DNA from: Aureitalea marina
GTDB lineage: Bacteria; Bacteroidota; Bacteroidia; Flavobacteriales; Flavobacteriaceae
Assembly (NCBI RefSeq): GCF_002943755.1
Contig: NZ_MQUB01000001.1
Coordinates: 1,538,501-1,602,500 of the forward strand
DNA length: 64,000 nt
Direction: 5' to 3'
The notes beneath the pieces were generated by a model. That model saw nothing but the letters and a program-made list of their open reading frames with translations. It was not told the origin of the DNA and ran no database searches. A program made the translations under genes and the position numbers. Shown piece by piece: positions 54,409 to 62,972 of the stretch; the first letter of the stretch is position 1, and each line of letters opens with the position of its first letter.

Positions 54409-55146
54409 ATGTCTGGTTTGACCGTCATCATACCCACCTTCAATGAGGAGGACTACCTCCCGGCGGCTTTACGTTCTGTTCGATTTGCCGATCAGATAAT
54501 AGTCGTGGATTCTTTCAGTACAGATCGGACACCAGAGATTGCCAAGCAGGTTACCGATGTATTCTTGCAGCGAGAATTCGACAATTTTTCGGCCCAAAAG
54601 AATTTCGCCCTGGAACATGCCACGGGGGATTGGATCCTTTTCCTGGATGCTGACGAGCGGATCACCTACCCCCTCCAGCAAGAGATCAAGTCGGCCATGG
54701 AGAGTGATCGTTATGGGGGATATAAGTTGAATTTCCCACATTTCTACATGAATCGTTTCCTGTATCATCACAGCAACGATGTGCTTAGATTAGTTAAAAG
54801 GGAAGGTTGCCATTACACCGGCCTTGTTCATGAGAAATTGCATTACGAGGGTCCCATTTCCAAGTTAAAGAATCCCGTTCTGCATTTTACGTATAAAGGC
54901 CTGGAACATTATATCCGTAAAAAAGAAAGCTATGCCTGGTTCCAGGCAGAGCAACTTCAGCAAAAAGGAAAGAAACCCAGTCTAGGCCTGATGTTCATTA
55001 AACCGACATACCGATTCTTCAGTTCCTATTTCTTAAAGGGTGGATTCAAGGATGGTATTCCCGGCTTGGTCATTTCTGCCATTAATGCGTACGGGGTCTT
55101 TTCGCGCTATGCCAAATTGATGCTGCTACATAGAGGATTGCGCTAG
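54409..55146 (+). CDS. Glycosyltransferase family 2, WaaE/KdtX-like
   Basis: A GT-A enzyme of 245 residues resembling WaaE/KdtX-type LPS-core beta-glucosyltransferases. LTVIIPTFNEEDYLPAALRS opens the domain, the DXD is in WILFLDADERITYPL near residue 83, and the late part has HYTGLVHEKLHYEG and a membrane-proximal end (YFLKGGFKDGIPGLVISAINA). ATG 54409 is chosen because the motif starts right there; the earlier in-frame codons lie in the opposite gene. The related gene at 55910 has the same layout. Confidence 0.88.
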   Translation: MSGLTVIIPTFNEEDYLPAALRSVRFADQIIVVDSFSTDRTPEIAKQVTDVFLQREFDNFSAQKNFALEHATGDWILFLDADERITYPLQQEIKSAMESDRYGGYKLNFPHFYMNRFLYHHSNDVLRLVKREGCHYTGLVHEKLHYEGPISKLKNPVLHFTYKGLEHYIRKKESYAWFQAEQLQQKGKKPSLGLMFIKPTYRFFSSYFLKGGFKDGIPGLVISAINAYGVFSRYAKLMLLHRGLR

Positions 55147-55147
55147 C

Positions 55148-55852
55148 TTAGAAGAATTTTCCGAATCTCAATTTACGTGCAAACCGACCCAGGGAGTATT
55201 CCCCTTTTATGTCCAGACGCTGTATTTGGTAGGGATCTTTAAAGGGAAAGCGATTCACCCGGTTTCCGATACGAAGCCCCCATTTGATGCCTTTGTCTTT
55301 TAGTATATCCTTAAAATTCTGGAATTCAGGACTGGTCCGTGGGAACTTCCCATATGGATATGCAATGGCCGGACTTAACCGCAACTGACCTTTAACTGAG
55401 GTTTGTATTGCCTGATCCAGGTCCGCCCATATTTCCTCCCGTTCCATTTGATCAAAAGGTTGATGGGCAAAGGAGTGGTGGGCTAGTTCGATCAGCTGCT
55501 GGTCCAATGAGCGCAACTCATCGGCCGAAAGTATATCAACCTCACCCTTGTTCCAGCTATCGGTTTTCCCTAGATGTCCCAGTGGCACAAAGAAGGTAGC
55601 CTTTAATTGCAATTCGGTAAGTAGCGGTGCCACCAGTTCCTGGTGGTCCTCCGTAGCATCATCAAAGGTGATCACCACATGCTTGCCGGAAGGCAGCTCA
55701 TCCAATTCCATAAGCTCGCTCAGATGCCAGGTCTGATACTTGTTGTCCCTCAAATAATTCAGCTGCTGTCGCAGATCATCAACAGATATGGTCAGGCCCT
55801 TACCGGGAGAACGGCTTACACGGTGGTACATTAAGATGGGGAGTCGGGCCAT
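55148..55852 (-). CDS. Polysaccharide deacetylase family protein (NodB homology)
   Basis: A CE4-fold enzyme of 234 residues that removes acetyl groups from GlcNAc-type polysaccharides. The metal motif starts with VVITFDDATEDH (catalytic Asp pair), followed by LAHHSFAHQPF giving H-x3-H, and AYPYGKFPRTSPE near residue 170. ATG 55852 (MARLPILMYHRVSRSPG) is chosen over GTG-like 55864. No signal peptide is seen, unusual for the family, so it may act in the cytoplasm or be membrane associated. It stands opposite to its glycosyltransferase neighbours. Confidence 0.85.
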   Translation of the reverse strand: MARLPILMYHRVSRSPGKGLTISVDDLRQQLNYLRDNKYQTWHLSELMELDELPSGKHVVITFDDATEDHQELVAPLLTELQLKATFFVPLGHLGKTDSWNKGEVDILSADELRSLDQQLIELAHHSFAHQPFDQMEREEIWADLDQAIQTSVKGQLRLSPAIAYPYGKFPRTSPEFQNFKDILKDKGIKWGLRIGNRVNRFPFKDPYQIQRLDIKGEYSLGRFARKLRFGKFF

Positions 55853-55875
55853 GGCCTTACACAAGCTTATCAGGT

Positions 55876-55892
55876 CAAAATTATTACTTTTA
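55876..55892. promoter_or_regulatory. Divergent -7 elements, deacetylase and glycosyltransferase
   Basis: Minus strand TAATTTTG at 55876-55883 is a full match for TAnnTTTG, 23 bases before ATG 55852. Plus strand TACTTTTA at 55885-55892 is a one-mismatch element for the gene starting at 55910. The two abut, so the promoters must compete. Confidence 0.45.
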
Positions 55893-55909
55893 CCTCAATA
55901 ATCGGACGG

Positions 55910-56671
55910 TTGGACACTACTCAAAAAATCTCGGCCCTGGCCATCACCTTTAACGAGGCCGCCCATATAGAAGGATTCATCAGGAGCCTGGATTTTGCCG
56001 ACGAGATCATCATCGTCGACTCTTACAGCCAGGACGACACCGTAAAGATTGCCAAAGGGTTTGAGAATGTGAAGGTAATTCAGCGCCCATTCGAAGATTT
56101 TAGCGACCAGAAGAATTTTGCTATCCAACAGGCCTCCCACCCTTGGGTCCTTTTCTTTGACCCGGATGAGGAGGTCACACCTCCCTTAAGAGAGGAGATC
56201 TTAAACGCGGTTGCCAATCCAAAGGCCGATGCCTACCTGGTGCGTAGACAATTCTATTTTATGGGCAAGAAGATTCGCTACAGTGGCTTCCAAACCGATT
56301 GGGTGGTCAGGTTGTTTCGGGCAGAAAGTGGACGCTACAACGGTCGGCTTGTTCATGAGACCCTGAATGTAAGGGGCACCACTGCCAGGTTAAGGACCCG
56401 TGTACCTCATCACACCTATACCGGCATGGACGACTATACGGCAAAATTGCACCGATATTCTGCCCTGCAGGCGCAGATGCTTTACGAACGGAAAAAACGG
56501 CCCAATCTGTTCCATTTTCTTTTCCGACCTTTTTACAGATTCTGGCACCAATACTTACTTCGATTGGGCATTCTAGATGGAAAAGAAGGATTTATCCTGG
56601 CTTACATTAACGCCTTTTCAGTCTTTAAACGCTATACCAATCTGTGGTTGCTCTATCGAAAAATTGATTGA
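55910..56671 (+). CDS. Glycosyltransferase family 2, WaaE/KdtX-like (second)
   Basis: A GT-A enzyme of 253 residues, paralogue of the gene at 54409: ISALAITFNEAAHIEGFIRSL, ADEIIIVDSYSQDDT, the DXD in WVLFFDPDEEVTPPL and YNGRLVHETLNVRG. The end (YLLRLGILDGKEGFILAYINAF) is the same amphipathic segment. No ATG is in frame upstream of the motif; TTG 55910 is the best start. The stop overlaps the next ATG by 1 bp. Confidence 0.87.
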   Translation: MDTTQKISALAITFNEAAHIEGFIRSLDFADEIIIVDSYSQDDTVKIAKGFENVKVIQRPFEDFSDQKNFAIQQASHPWVLFFDPDEEVTPPLREEILNAVANPKADAYLVRRQFYFMGKKIRYSGFQTDWVVRLFRAESGRYNGRLVHETLNVRGTTARLRTRVPHHTYTGMDDYTAKLHRYSALQAQMLYERKKRPNLFHFLFRPFYRFWHQYLLRLGILDGKEGFILAYINAFSVFKRYTNLWLLYRKID

Positions 56672-57741
56672 TGAACAAGCAAGTTTTTATAGAGGCGCAC
56701 AATTTGAAGAATCCCTACGGGGGGCTGGGGCAGTTCAACCTCAATTTATTGGATGCCATGAGCAAAGAGGATCTTACGGGCCTGGAGATCGTCCTGAACG
56801 TAAAAGATCCGGATAAATGGAAAGCAAGATGGGGGAGTATTTTTCAATATCGCAAATACAGCTCGCTTCATCGACACAAGCCTTTCAGGATTAGAAAGCG
56901 CTATGGCCTTTGGCACAGTTTGAACCAGAATATTAAGATCGAGCCAGCCAGGCCACTTCCCTACATTTTGACCATTCACGACATTCACTTCATGCATGAA
57001 GGGTCCCCTGGAGAGCGAGAGCGAATGCGGCTGCTCTTCCAGGATAAGATAGACCGGGCAGATATCATTGTCTTTATTTCAGAATTTGCCCGTCAGGACA
57101 CCCTGACCCATTTTGATCTGATAGGTATTCAGCATGAGGTGGTCTATAACGGCAATACCATCAATGACCCGGAGGTGCCAGCAGAATATGTACCGGAAAT
57201 ACTGCCCGATCTCCCTTACTTGTATAGCATAGGTGATTTTTCCGAGCGGAAGAACTTTAAAAGCCTGGTCAAGATGATGGCAGATCTACCGGGGATCGGC
57301 TTAGTGCTCTCAGGAAATGACAATACTAGTTACGCCAATGAAATCAGGGATTTAGCCAGGGAAATCGGAGTGGAAAAGCGTCTTTGGATCACGGGAAAGG
57401 TCGACGAGCTGCCCAAGAAATATTACCTGAAGAATTGCAAGGGTTTTGTATTTCCATCTCTTCGTGAGGGCTTTGGGATTCCGCCCATTGAAGCCATGAC
57501 CTATGGCAAACCCATCTTCCTGAGCAGGCTGACCTCTTTGCCAGAGATCGGGGGCGATCAGGCCTTTTATTGGGACGATTTCGAGCCAAAGTCCATGTCG
57601 GAATTGGTTGAAAAGGGCTTGGCAAAATACGATGAAGACCCCAGTGCGCATTCTAAAGCTGCGAAGCAAAGAGCTGCTTCATTTGACTGGGGCAAGGCTG
57701 CCAGGGCCTACCTGAAATTGTATCGGCAAATTTTGAGCTAA
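56671..57741 (+). CDS. Glycosyltransferase family 1/4 (GT-B)
   Basis: A GT-B enzyme of 356 residues using a retaining mechanism. The first part includes LKNPYGGLGQFNLNLLDAM and a His-rich LTIHDIHFMHEGSPGERER. The donor-binding domain shows YSIGDFSERKNFKSLVKMM, VFPSLREGFGIPPIEAMTYGKPIFLS, the E-x7-E motif EGFGIPPIEA, and DWGKAARAYLKLY. ATG 56671 overlaps the prior stop (TGATG). Probably extends a surface glycan. Confidence 0.9.
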   Translation: MNKQVFIEAHNLKNPYGGLGQFNLNLLDAMSKEDLTGLEIVLNVKDPDKWKARWGSIFQYRKYSSLHRHKPFRIRKRYGLWHSLNQNIKIEPARPLPYILTIHDIHFMHEGSPGERERMRLLFQDKIDRADIIVFISEFARQDTLTHFDLIGIQHEVVYNGNTINDPEVPAEYVPEILPDLPYLYSIGDFSERKNFKSLVKMMADLPGIGLVLSGNDNTSYANEIRDLAREIGVEKRLWITGKVDELPKKYYLKNCKGFVFPSLREGFGIPPIEAMTYGKPIFLSRLTSLPEIGGDQAFYWDDFEPKSMSELVEKGLAKYDEDPSAHSKAAKQRAASFDWGKAARAYLKLYRQILS

Positions 57742-57750
57742 TTTAGAGAC

Positions 57751-58671
57751 ATGCCAACCGTCGCCCTTATCCTGATCAATTACAATTCCGCTCGCTACAC
57801 CCTGGAGTGCCTGGAGTCGGTTCTGGAAAAGACAGCAAAGAACCTGGATTTCGAATTGGTGGTGGTAGACAATAACTCCAAGGAAGAAGACTATCAATAT
57901 CTACTGGACAATTGGCCCCAGGATCACAGGATCAATTTGGTCCGATCTGACATCAACACAGGATTTGGCGGTGGCAACATGCGCGGCCGGATAGAAGTCA
58001 GCGGGAAATACCTGCTCTTCCTAAACAACGACACCCAACTCTTGAATGACGGTCTGAGTCTCCTAAGTCAGTATATGGACGAACATCCCGAGGTTGGGGT
58101 CTGTACAGCTCAGAACTACGACGAACACGGGCAATTTGTACCCTCATTTGATCACAATAAAGGGTTGAGGAAATTACTTTTTGGTCGGGGTTTTTTACAG
58201 GCCTCTAATCCCAAGCGCTATCCGGACCGGAAGAAGGAATACGATCAACCTGTGGTGGTCAATTGGGTAAACGGTGCCTTTATGTTCTTCCGCAGCTCAG
58301 ATTTTGACGCTATAGGAGGATTTGACACCAATGTGTTCCTTTATTTTGAAGAAATGGACCTGGGCCATCGCCTCAGGAAGATCGGCAAACAGTGTGTGCT
58401 GCATCCCGGTGCCAGGATATTGCATTATCAGGGCGTTAGTATTGGCCGTTCCCGGGAAATAGACAAAGAAGCGTATATTTCCTATCTCTATGTGGTCCGT
58501 AAGAACCGAGGATGGGCCTATGCGTTGATGATCAATTTGTATCTGATCCTGGTCTGTCTGATCAAACCCAAAAAATGGTATTTATTACCAACCCTATTAA
58601 GGGGCGGATCACTCAAAAATTCACTAAAGAATAAACAAACGGCACGAACGAAGGATGCAAGCAGAAATTGA
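57751..58671 (+). CDS. Glycosyltransferase family 2 (rhamnosyltransferase-like)
   Basis: A GT2 enzyme of 306 residues. VALILINYNSARYTLECLESV opens the domain; DNNSKEED gives a metal-contact motif and FLNNDTQLL the DXD-like site. NWVNGAFMFFRSSDFDAIGGFD and FLYFEEMDLGHRLRKIG are typical of WbbL/RfbN-type rhamnosyltransferases. One hydrophobic helix (YALMINLYLILVCLI) near residue 265 suggests membrane attachment. It overlaps tsaC by 17 bp. Confidence 0.88.
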   Translation: MPTVALILINYNSARYTLECLESVLEKTAKNLDFELVVVDNNSKEEDYQYLLDNWPQDHRINLVRSDINTGFGGGNMRGRIEVSGKYLLFLNNDTQLLNDGLSLLSQYMDEHPEVGVCTAQNYDEHGQFVPSFDHNKGLRKLLFGRGFLQASNPKRYPDRKKEYDQPVVVNWVNGAFMFFRSSDFDAIGGFDTNVFLYFEEMDLGHRLRKIGKQCVLHPGARILHYQGVSIGRSREIDKEAYISYLYVVRKNRGWAYALMINLYLILVCLIKPKKWYLLPTLLRGGSLKNSLKNKQTARTKDASRN

Positions 58672-59215
58672 CAAAGCCTTAAAAACACTGAAATCCGGGG
58701 GGATCATTCTCTATCCAACTGATACCAGTTGGGGCATTGGCTGTGATGCAACCCATGCGACGGCTGTCGACCGTATCTTCGAACTCAAAAAAAGGCCTGG
58801 GGACAAGGCCATGATCTGCTTGGTCAATGACTTTCGCATGCTCTCCCAGTATTTGAACCAGGTACCGGAAATGGCATACGACGTTCTGAAATACGCCAAT
58901 AAACCTACTACAGTTGTCTATGATGATCCAATTCGTGTGGCCGAAAACCTGGTCGCTGCAGACAACAGCTTGGCCATCAGGGTGGTTCGAGATACCTTTT
59001 GCGGAGAACTGATCAAACGCTTGAAAAAACCACTGGTCTCGACCTCAGCCAACCTCAGCGGAGCGCCTACACCGGCTAAATTCAAGGATATTGACAAGGC
59101 CATTGTGCAGGGAGTTGATTATGTGGTCAATTGGAATCGAGACAAGGTGAATAAGAGGTCCTCCTCCATCATAAAAATTAAAAATGACGGAACCGTCAAA
59201 GTGATAAGAAGCTAA
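58655..59215 (+). CDS. L-threonylcarbamoyladenylate synthase (TsaC/Sua5/YciO family)
   Basis: Makes threonylcarbamoyl-AMP for the t6A tRNA modification. The 186-residue protein covers only the YrdC domain: SGGIILYPTDTSWGIGCDA, ELKKRPGDKAMICLV (KRP motif for ATP), VSTSANLSGAPTP and the C-terminal RSSSIIKI. Lacking the Sua5 C-terminal domain, it is TsaC-like, though a YciO relative cannot be excluded. It lies between a glycosyltransferase and a methyltransferase, an accidental-looking neighbourhood for a translation gene. Confidence 0.88.
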   Translation: MQAEIDKALKTLKSGGIILYPTDTSWGIGCDATHATAVDRIFELKKRPGDKAMICLVNDFRMLSQYLNQVPEMAYDVLKYANKPTTVVYDDPIRVAENLVAADNSLAIRVVRDTFCGELIKRLKKPLVSTSANLSGAPTPAKFKDIDKAIVQGVDYVVNWNRDKVNKRSSSIIKIKNDGTVKVIRS

Positions 59216-59219
59216 GCCT

Positions 59220-59882
59220 ATGAGCAAGACAACCGGGATGGATTACGAAAGTAAGCCACGCGACTATTACGAAAACGAGCGGGAAGAAATGTTGGAATTC
59301 TTGCCAGCCCAGGTGGAACACGTATTGGACGTAGGATGCAGCAACGGGAATTTTGGTCGTATGGTCAAAGAAAAGACCGGTGCCGAGGTACAGGGGATAG
59401 AACCCATGAAAGAGTTCGCCGACCTGGCCAGTGAACAACTTGACAAGGTTTATACGGCCACAGTCGAGGACGCCATCGCTCAACTACCCGATAACTATTT
59501 TGACGTGATCTATTGTAACGACGTGCTGGAACATCTGGTAGACCCATACTCGGTTCTGAGATCATTTAAGGCTAAACTTAAACCCGGTGGACGGGTCATC
59601 AGTTCCATCCCAAACATGCGTTATTTCAGGTCTTTTTTCAAGCTCTTGTTCCAAGGCGAATGGAAGCATGAGGATGAAGGGATCATGGACCGAACCCACC
59701 TGCGTTGGTTTACCCAAAAAAGCATGGTCCAGTTATTCGAAGATCAAGGATATGAGGTTTTCGAGCAAAAAGGTATCAACGCCAGTAAATCGCTTAAACC
59801 ACGTCTGATGAATCTACTGATGCTGGGAGGAGCCGCCGATATGAAGTATATGCAATTTGCTACTGTGGGCGTACTAAAATAA
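59220..59882 (+). CDS. Class I SAM-dependent methyltransferase (Methyltransf_23-like)
   Basis: A 220-residue methyltransferase with VEHVLDVGCSNGNFGRMV (SAM motif near residue 40), GIEPMKEFADLA, FDVIYCNDVLEHLVDPYSVL and the typical GGRVISSIPNMRYF. The segment DRTHLRWFTQKSMVQLFEDQGYEV is the family's substrate part. Such enzymes methylate O-antigen or other surface glycans. It is 4 bp after tsaC and ends the glycan run. Confidence 0.87.
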   Translation: MSKTTGMDYESKPRDYYENEREEMLEFLPAQVEHVLDVGCSNGNFGRMVKEKTGAEVQGIEPMKEFADLASEQLDKVYTATVEDAIAQLPDNYFDVIYCNDVLEHLVDPYSVLRSFKAKLKPGGRVISSIPNMRYFRSFFKLLFQGEWKHEDEGIMDRTHLRWFTQKSMVQLFEDQGYEVFEQKGINASKSLKPRLMNLLMLGGAADMKYMQFATVGVLK

Positions 59883-59893
59883 AGGCTACTTGC

Positions 59894-59924
59894 TTGATTG
59901 TAGACTGGGGTAGTCGTACCTTTG
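59894..59924 (+). promoter_or_regulatory. Promoter of cca, -33 and -7 elements
   Basis: TTG (59894-59896), a 20-base spacer and TACCTTTG (59917-59924), both full matches to the Bacteroidota pattern. The ATG is 15 bases downstream. Confidence 0.65.
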
Positions 59925-59939
59925 CAAAAGCAAAAGCAA

Positions 59940-61358
59940 ATGGCAAAAACATATCCCAAAGCGATCCATCATCCTGTCTTCAAGGATATTTCTTCCGCGG
60001 CCAGCGAGCTTCGTCTGGATGCTTATGTTATCGGTGGATTTGTACGGGATTTCTTCCTGGACCGAGGTACGCACAAGGATATTGATATAGTGGCCATTGG
60101 AAGCGGGATCGACCTGGCCAAGAAGGTCTCTTCCAAACTTTCTGGAAAACCCAAAGTGACCATTTTTAAGAATTATGGCACGGCCATGATCAAGGCCGGT
60201 GACCTGGAATTGGAATTTGTGGGCGCCCGCAAGGAATCCTATCGCAAGGATAGTCGAAATCCGGCGGTGGAAAACGGGACCCTGGAGGATGATCAGAATA
60301 GGCGGGATTTTACCATAAATGCGCTGGCCATTAGTTTGAATCCGGACAATTTCGGGGAATTACTGGACCCATTTGGAGGGATGACGGATCTGGAGAACAA
60401 ACTGATCCGTACGCCACTGGACCCGGATACCACCTACAGCGACGACCCGCTAAGAATGCTCAGGGCCATCCGTTTTGCTACACAGCTGGGTTTTACCATA
60501 GAAGAAACTTCCCTGGAGGCCATCGGCCGGAATGCGGAACGGATACGGATCGTATCCAAGGAACGCATAGTCGATGAGATCAATAAGATCCTGGCTACAG
60601 ATAAACCTTCTGTGGGTTTTGCTATCCTGCATAAAACCGGGCTGTTACCGGAGATATTTCCAGAGCTGTCCGCCTTGGAAGGGATAGAGGAAATGGAAGG
60701 TCAGCGCCACAAGGACAATTTCTGGCATACCCTGGAAGTGGTGGATAACCTGGCGGCTACCTCAGATGACCTCTGGCTCCGATGGGCAGCACTATTGCAC
60801 GATATTGGCAAGGCACCGACCAAACGCTTCGATAAGAAGATCGGCTGGACCTTCCACGGGCACGAATTTGTTGGCGGGAAGATGGTTTACAAACTCTTCA
60901 AGCGCTTGAAGATGCCGCTGAACGAGAAAATGAAGTTTGTGCAAAAGATGGTGACCATGAGTTCCCGTCCGATCGTTTTGGCATCTGATGTAACCGATAG
61001 TGCCGTTCGCAGGCTGGTTTTTGATGCGGGTGACCACGTAGACGATCTGATGACACTATGCGAGGCAGATATCACAACCAAAAATCCGAAACGATTTAAG
61101 CGTTATCACCAGAATTTCAAACGTGTCCGGGAGAAGATCGTCGAGGTAGAAGAGCGAGACCATATCCGAAACTTTCAACCACCGGTCAGCGGGGAAGAAA
61201 TCATGGCCACTTTTGGCATAGGACCCTCCCGGGAGATTGGGATCATAAAAGAAGCTATAAAAGAAGCCATACTCGAAGGACAGATTCCCAACGAGCATCA
61301 GGCGGCATATCAATTCATGCTGGAAAGGGCAGCCAGCCTAGGTTTAAAACCGGTTTAA
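59940..61358 (+). CDS. CCA tRNA nucleotidyltransferase (class II, with HD domain)
   Basis: Adds or repairs the CCA 3' end of tRNA. The 472-residue protein has the nucleotidyltransferase head (YVIGGFVRDFFL, then KDIDIVAIGS with the catalytic Asp pair), the DDQNRRDFTINALAI flexible loop and ERIVDEINK neck, and an HD domain with LLHDIGKAPTKR. ATG 59940 is preferred over TTG 59922 because MAKTYPKAIHHPVF is family-like. Relationship to poly(A) polymerase PcnB is excluded by lack of its basic C-terminus. It has its own promoter. Confidence 0.92.
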   Translation: MAKTYPKAIHHPVFKDISSAASELRLDAYVIGGFVRDFFLDRGTHKDIDIVAIGSGIDLAKKVSSKLSGKPKVTIFKNYGTAMIKAGDLELEFVGARKESYRKDSRNPAVENGTLEDDQNRRDFTINALAISLNPDNFGELLDPFGGMTDLENKLIRTPLDPDTTYSDDPLRMLRAIRFATQLGFTIEETSLEAIGRNAERIRIVSKERIVDEINKILATDKPSVGFAILHKTGLLPEIFPELSALEGIEEMEGQRHKDNFWHTLEVVDNLAATSDDLWLRWAALLHDIGKAPTKRFDKKIGWTFHGHEFVGGKMVYKLFKRLKMPLNEKMKFVQKMVTMSSRPIVLASDVTDSAVRRLVFDAGDHVDDLMTLCEADITTKNPKRFKRYHQNFKRVREKIVEVEERDHIRNFQPPVSGEEIMATFGIGPSREIGIIKEAIKEAILEGQIPNEHQAAYQFMLERAASLGLKPV

Positions 61359-61363
61359 TCATC

Positions 61364-62377
61364 ATGAAGGATCACAAAGGAGTTATCTATTGGCTGTTAG
61401 CGGGCTGCGCGCTAATCTTCACCATGGTCATAGTTGGCGGAATAACCCGTTTAACACATTCGGGTCTTTCCATGTCCGACTACAATCTCATCACGGGCAC
61501 CATTCCTCCCATGAATGAGGCCGAGTGGCAGGCTGCCTTTGAACTGTATCAGCAGTACCCGGAATTTCAAAAGATCAACTTTAATTTCACGCTGGAGGAC
61601 TTCAAACAGATCTATTTCTGGGAGTGGATACACCGAGTGATCGGACGACTGATCGGCGTGGTTTTCATTATACCATTCCTTTATTTCCTGGTGCGTAAGC
61701 AACTCAGTAAAGCGACTATCCGCAAATGTTTGGTTCTACTTTTTTTAGGTGGTTTTCAAGGTTTCCTGGGTTGGTATATGGTAAAAAGCGGCTTGGTAGA
61801 TCGACCGGATGTCAGTCACTATCGACTCGCCATGCACCTGACTACTGCCTTCATTACCTTTGCTTACACCCTCTGGGTTGCCCTTGATCTGATCTTCCCG
61901 GACAAAAAACCAATTGATCGCTCCATGCGTAAACTGATCCGCTGGGGTCTGGCGCTGTTACTGGTGCAGATCGTGTGGGGAGCCTTTGTGGCCGGCCTGG
62001 ACGCCGGTTGGATCCACAATCACTGGCCCAAGATGAGCGATGGCAAATGGATACACGAAACAGTGACCATAGAGCAGGATCCGGTATGGAAGAATTTCGT
62101 AGAAGGTAAGAGTGGTGTGCAATTTGTGCACCGATACATGGCTTACGCTGTTGTGGGAATTATCATCGCGATTTGGTTAAAAGGAAAGAAACGAGTCATG
62201 ACGACATTCCAAAGTCGAGGTCTGAATGTCCTCCTTGGTTTGGTATTTATACAATTCGTTCTAGGTGTACTAACCCTTCTGATGCAGGTTCCAGTCTGGT
62301 TGGGTGTGCTCCACCAGGTCTTTGCATTCTTGTTGTTGGCTGCCATGACTTTTTCCCTGCACAGGTACTCAAAATAA
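61364..62377 (+). CDS. Heme A synthase (COX15/CtaA family)
   Basis: Oxidises heme O to heme A for aa3-type oxidases. The 337-residue protein has eight predicted membrane helices, with heme-ligand His residues in FWEWIHRVIGRLIGV, YRLAMHLTTAFITFAY, VQFVHRYMAYAVVGI and WLGVLHQVFAFLLLA. The opening VGGITRLTHSGLSM is typical of the COX15 branch. It starts 5 bp after cca, so it shares that transcript. Confidence 0.93.
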   Translation: MKDHKGVIYWLLAGCALIFTMVIVGGITRLTHSGLSMSDYNLITGTIPPMNEAEWQAAFELYQQYPEFQKINFNFTLEDFKQIYFWEWIHRVIGRLIGVVFIIPFLYFLVRKQLSKATIRKCLVLLFLGGFQGFLGWYMVKSGLVDRPDVSHYRLAMHLTTAFITFAYTLWVALDLIFPDKKPIDRSMRKLIRWGLALLLVQIVWGAFVAGLDAGWIHNHWPKMSDGKWIHETVTIEQDPVWKNFVEGKSGVQFVHRYMAYAVVGIIIAIWLKGKKRVMTTFQSRGLNVLLGLVFIQFVLGVLTLLMQVPVWLGVLHQVFAFLLLAAMTFSLHRYSK

Positions 62378-62390
62378 GCCTGGCTTAAAG

Positions 62391-62398
62391 TATATTTG
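62391..62398 (+). promoter_or_regulatory. Candidate -7 element of the pRiA4b-like gene
   Basis: TATATTTG matches TAnnTTTG, 14 bases before ATG 62413 and just after the heme A synthase stop. Confidence 0.45.
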
Positions 62399-62412
62399 CA
62401 CCCTAATTGAAG

Positions 62413-62931
62413 ATGGAGATGATATATCGATTTCGCGTAATTCTGGATACTCACGAAGATGTCTTTCGCGACCTGGAGATCAATGCGGAGGATACCCTGG
62501 AGGACCTTCACAATGTGATCGTGCAAAGCTTTGGTTTTGGCGGTCAGGAAATGGCTTCATTTTACCTCAGCGATCCCGAATGGGTACAAGGTGAAGAGAT
62601 CCCGATGTTCGACATGAGTGAAGTTCCTGGGGAGATCAAAGTGATGAACGAGACCTTCCTGGAAGATGTGGTCAATGAGCAAAGTCCGCGCTTGATCTAT
62701 GTGTATGACTTTTTAAACATGTGGACTTTTCTAGTCGAGCTGGCAGAGATCGCAGAGATCGAAGAGGGTCGCACCTATCCCAACCTCATCTTTGCTCACG
62801 GGCATATTCCGGAAGAGGCACCCGAAAAAGAGTTCATCGCCGAACCGGAATCAGGCTCCCAGGATGCCCTGGACCGGGACTATGATACGGACGATTATCA
62901 GGACCTGGATTTTGACCAAAACTGGAACTAG
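62413..62931 (+). CDS. pRiA4b ORF-3-like / IS1096 TnpR-like family protein
   Basis: A 172-residue protein of the pRiA4b ORF-3-like family (PF07929), misleadingly named after plasmid and transposon ORFs; its function is unknown. The family pattern is seen in IYRFRVILDTHEDVFRDLEI, TLEDLHNVIVQSFGF, FYLSDPEWVQGEEI and VYDFLNMWTFLVELAEI. The last 40 residues are acidic (LDRDYDTDDYQDLDFDQN). There is no transposase or other mobile feature here. ATG 62413 is chosen; ATG 62419 is also possible. Confidence 0.85.
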   Translation: MEMIYRFRVILDTHEDVFRDLEINAEDTLEDLHNVIVQSFGFGGQEMASFYLSDPEWVQGEEIPMFDMSEVPGEIKVMNETFLEDVVNEQSPRLIYVYDFLNMWTFLVELAEIAEIEEGRTYPNLIFAHGHIPEEAPEKEFIAEPESGSQDALDRDYDTDDYQDLDFDQNWN

Positions 62932-62972
62932 GATTTCCATCCACGACTAACCACAAATACACCATTCACTAA

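Noticed and set aside
62413-62931. Mobile-element gene suggested by the family name IS1096 TnpR-like
   Set aside because: The name is historical; no transposase, inverted repeats or other mobile gene is nearby.
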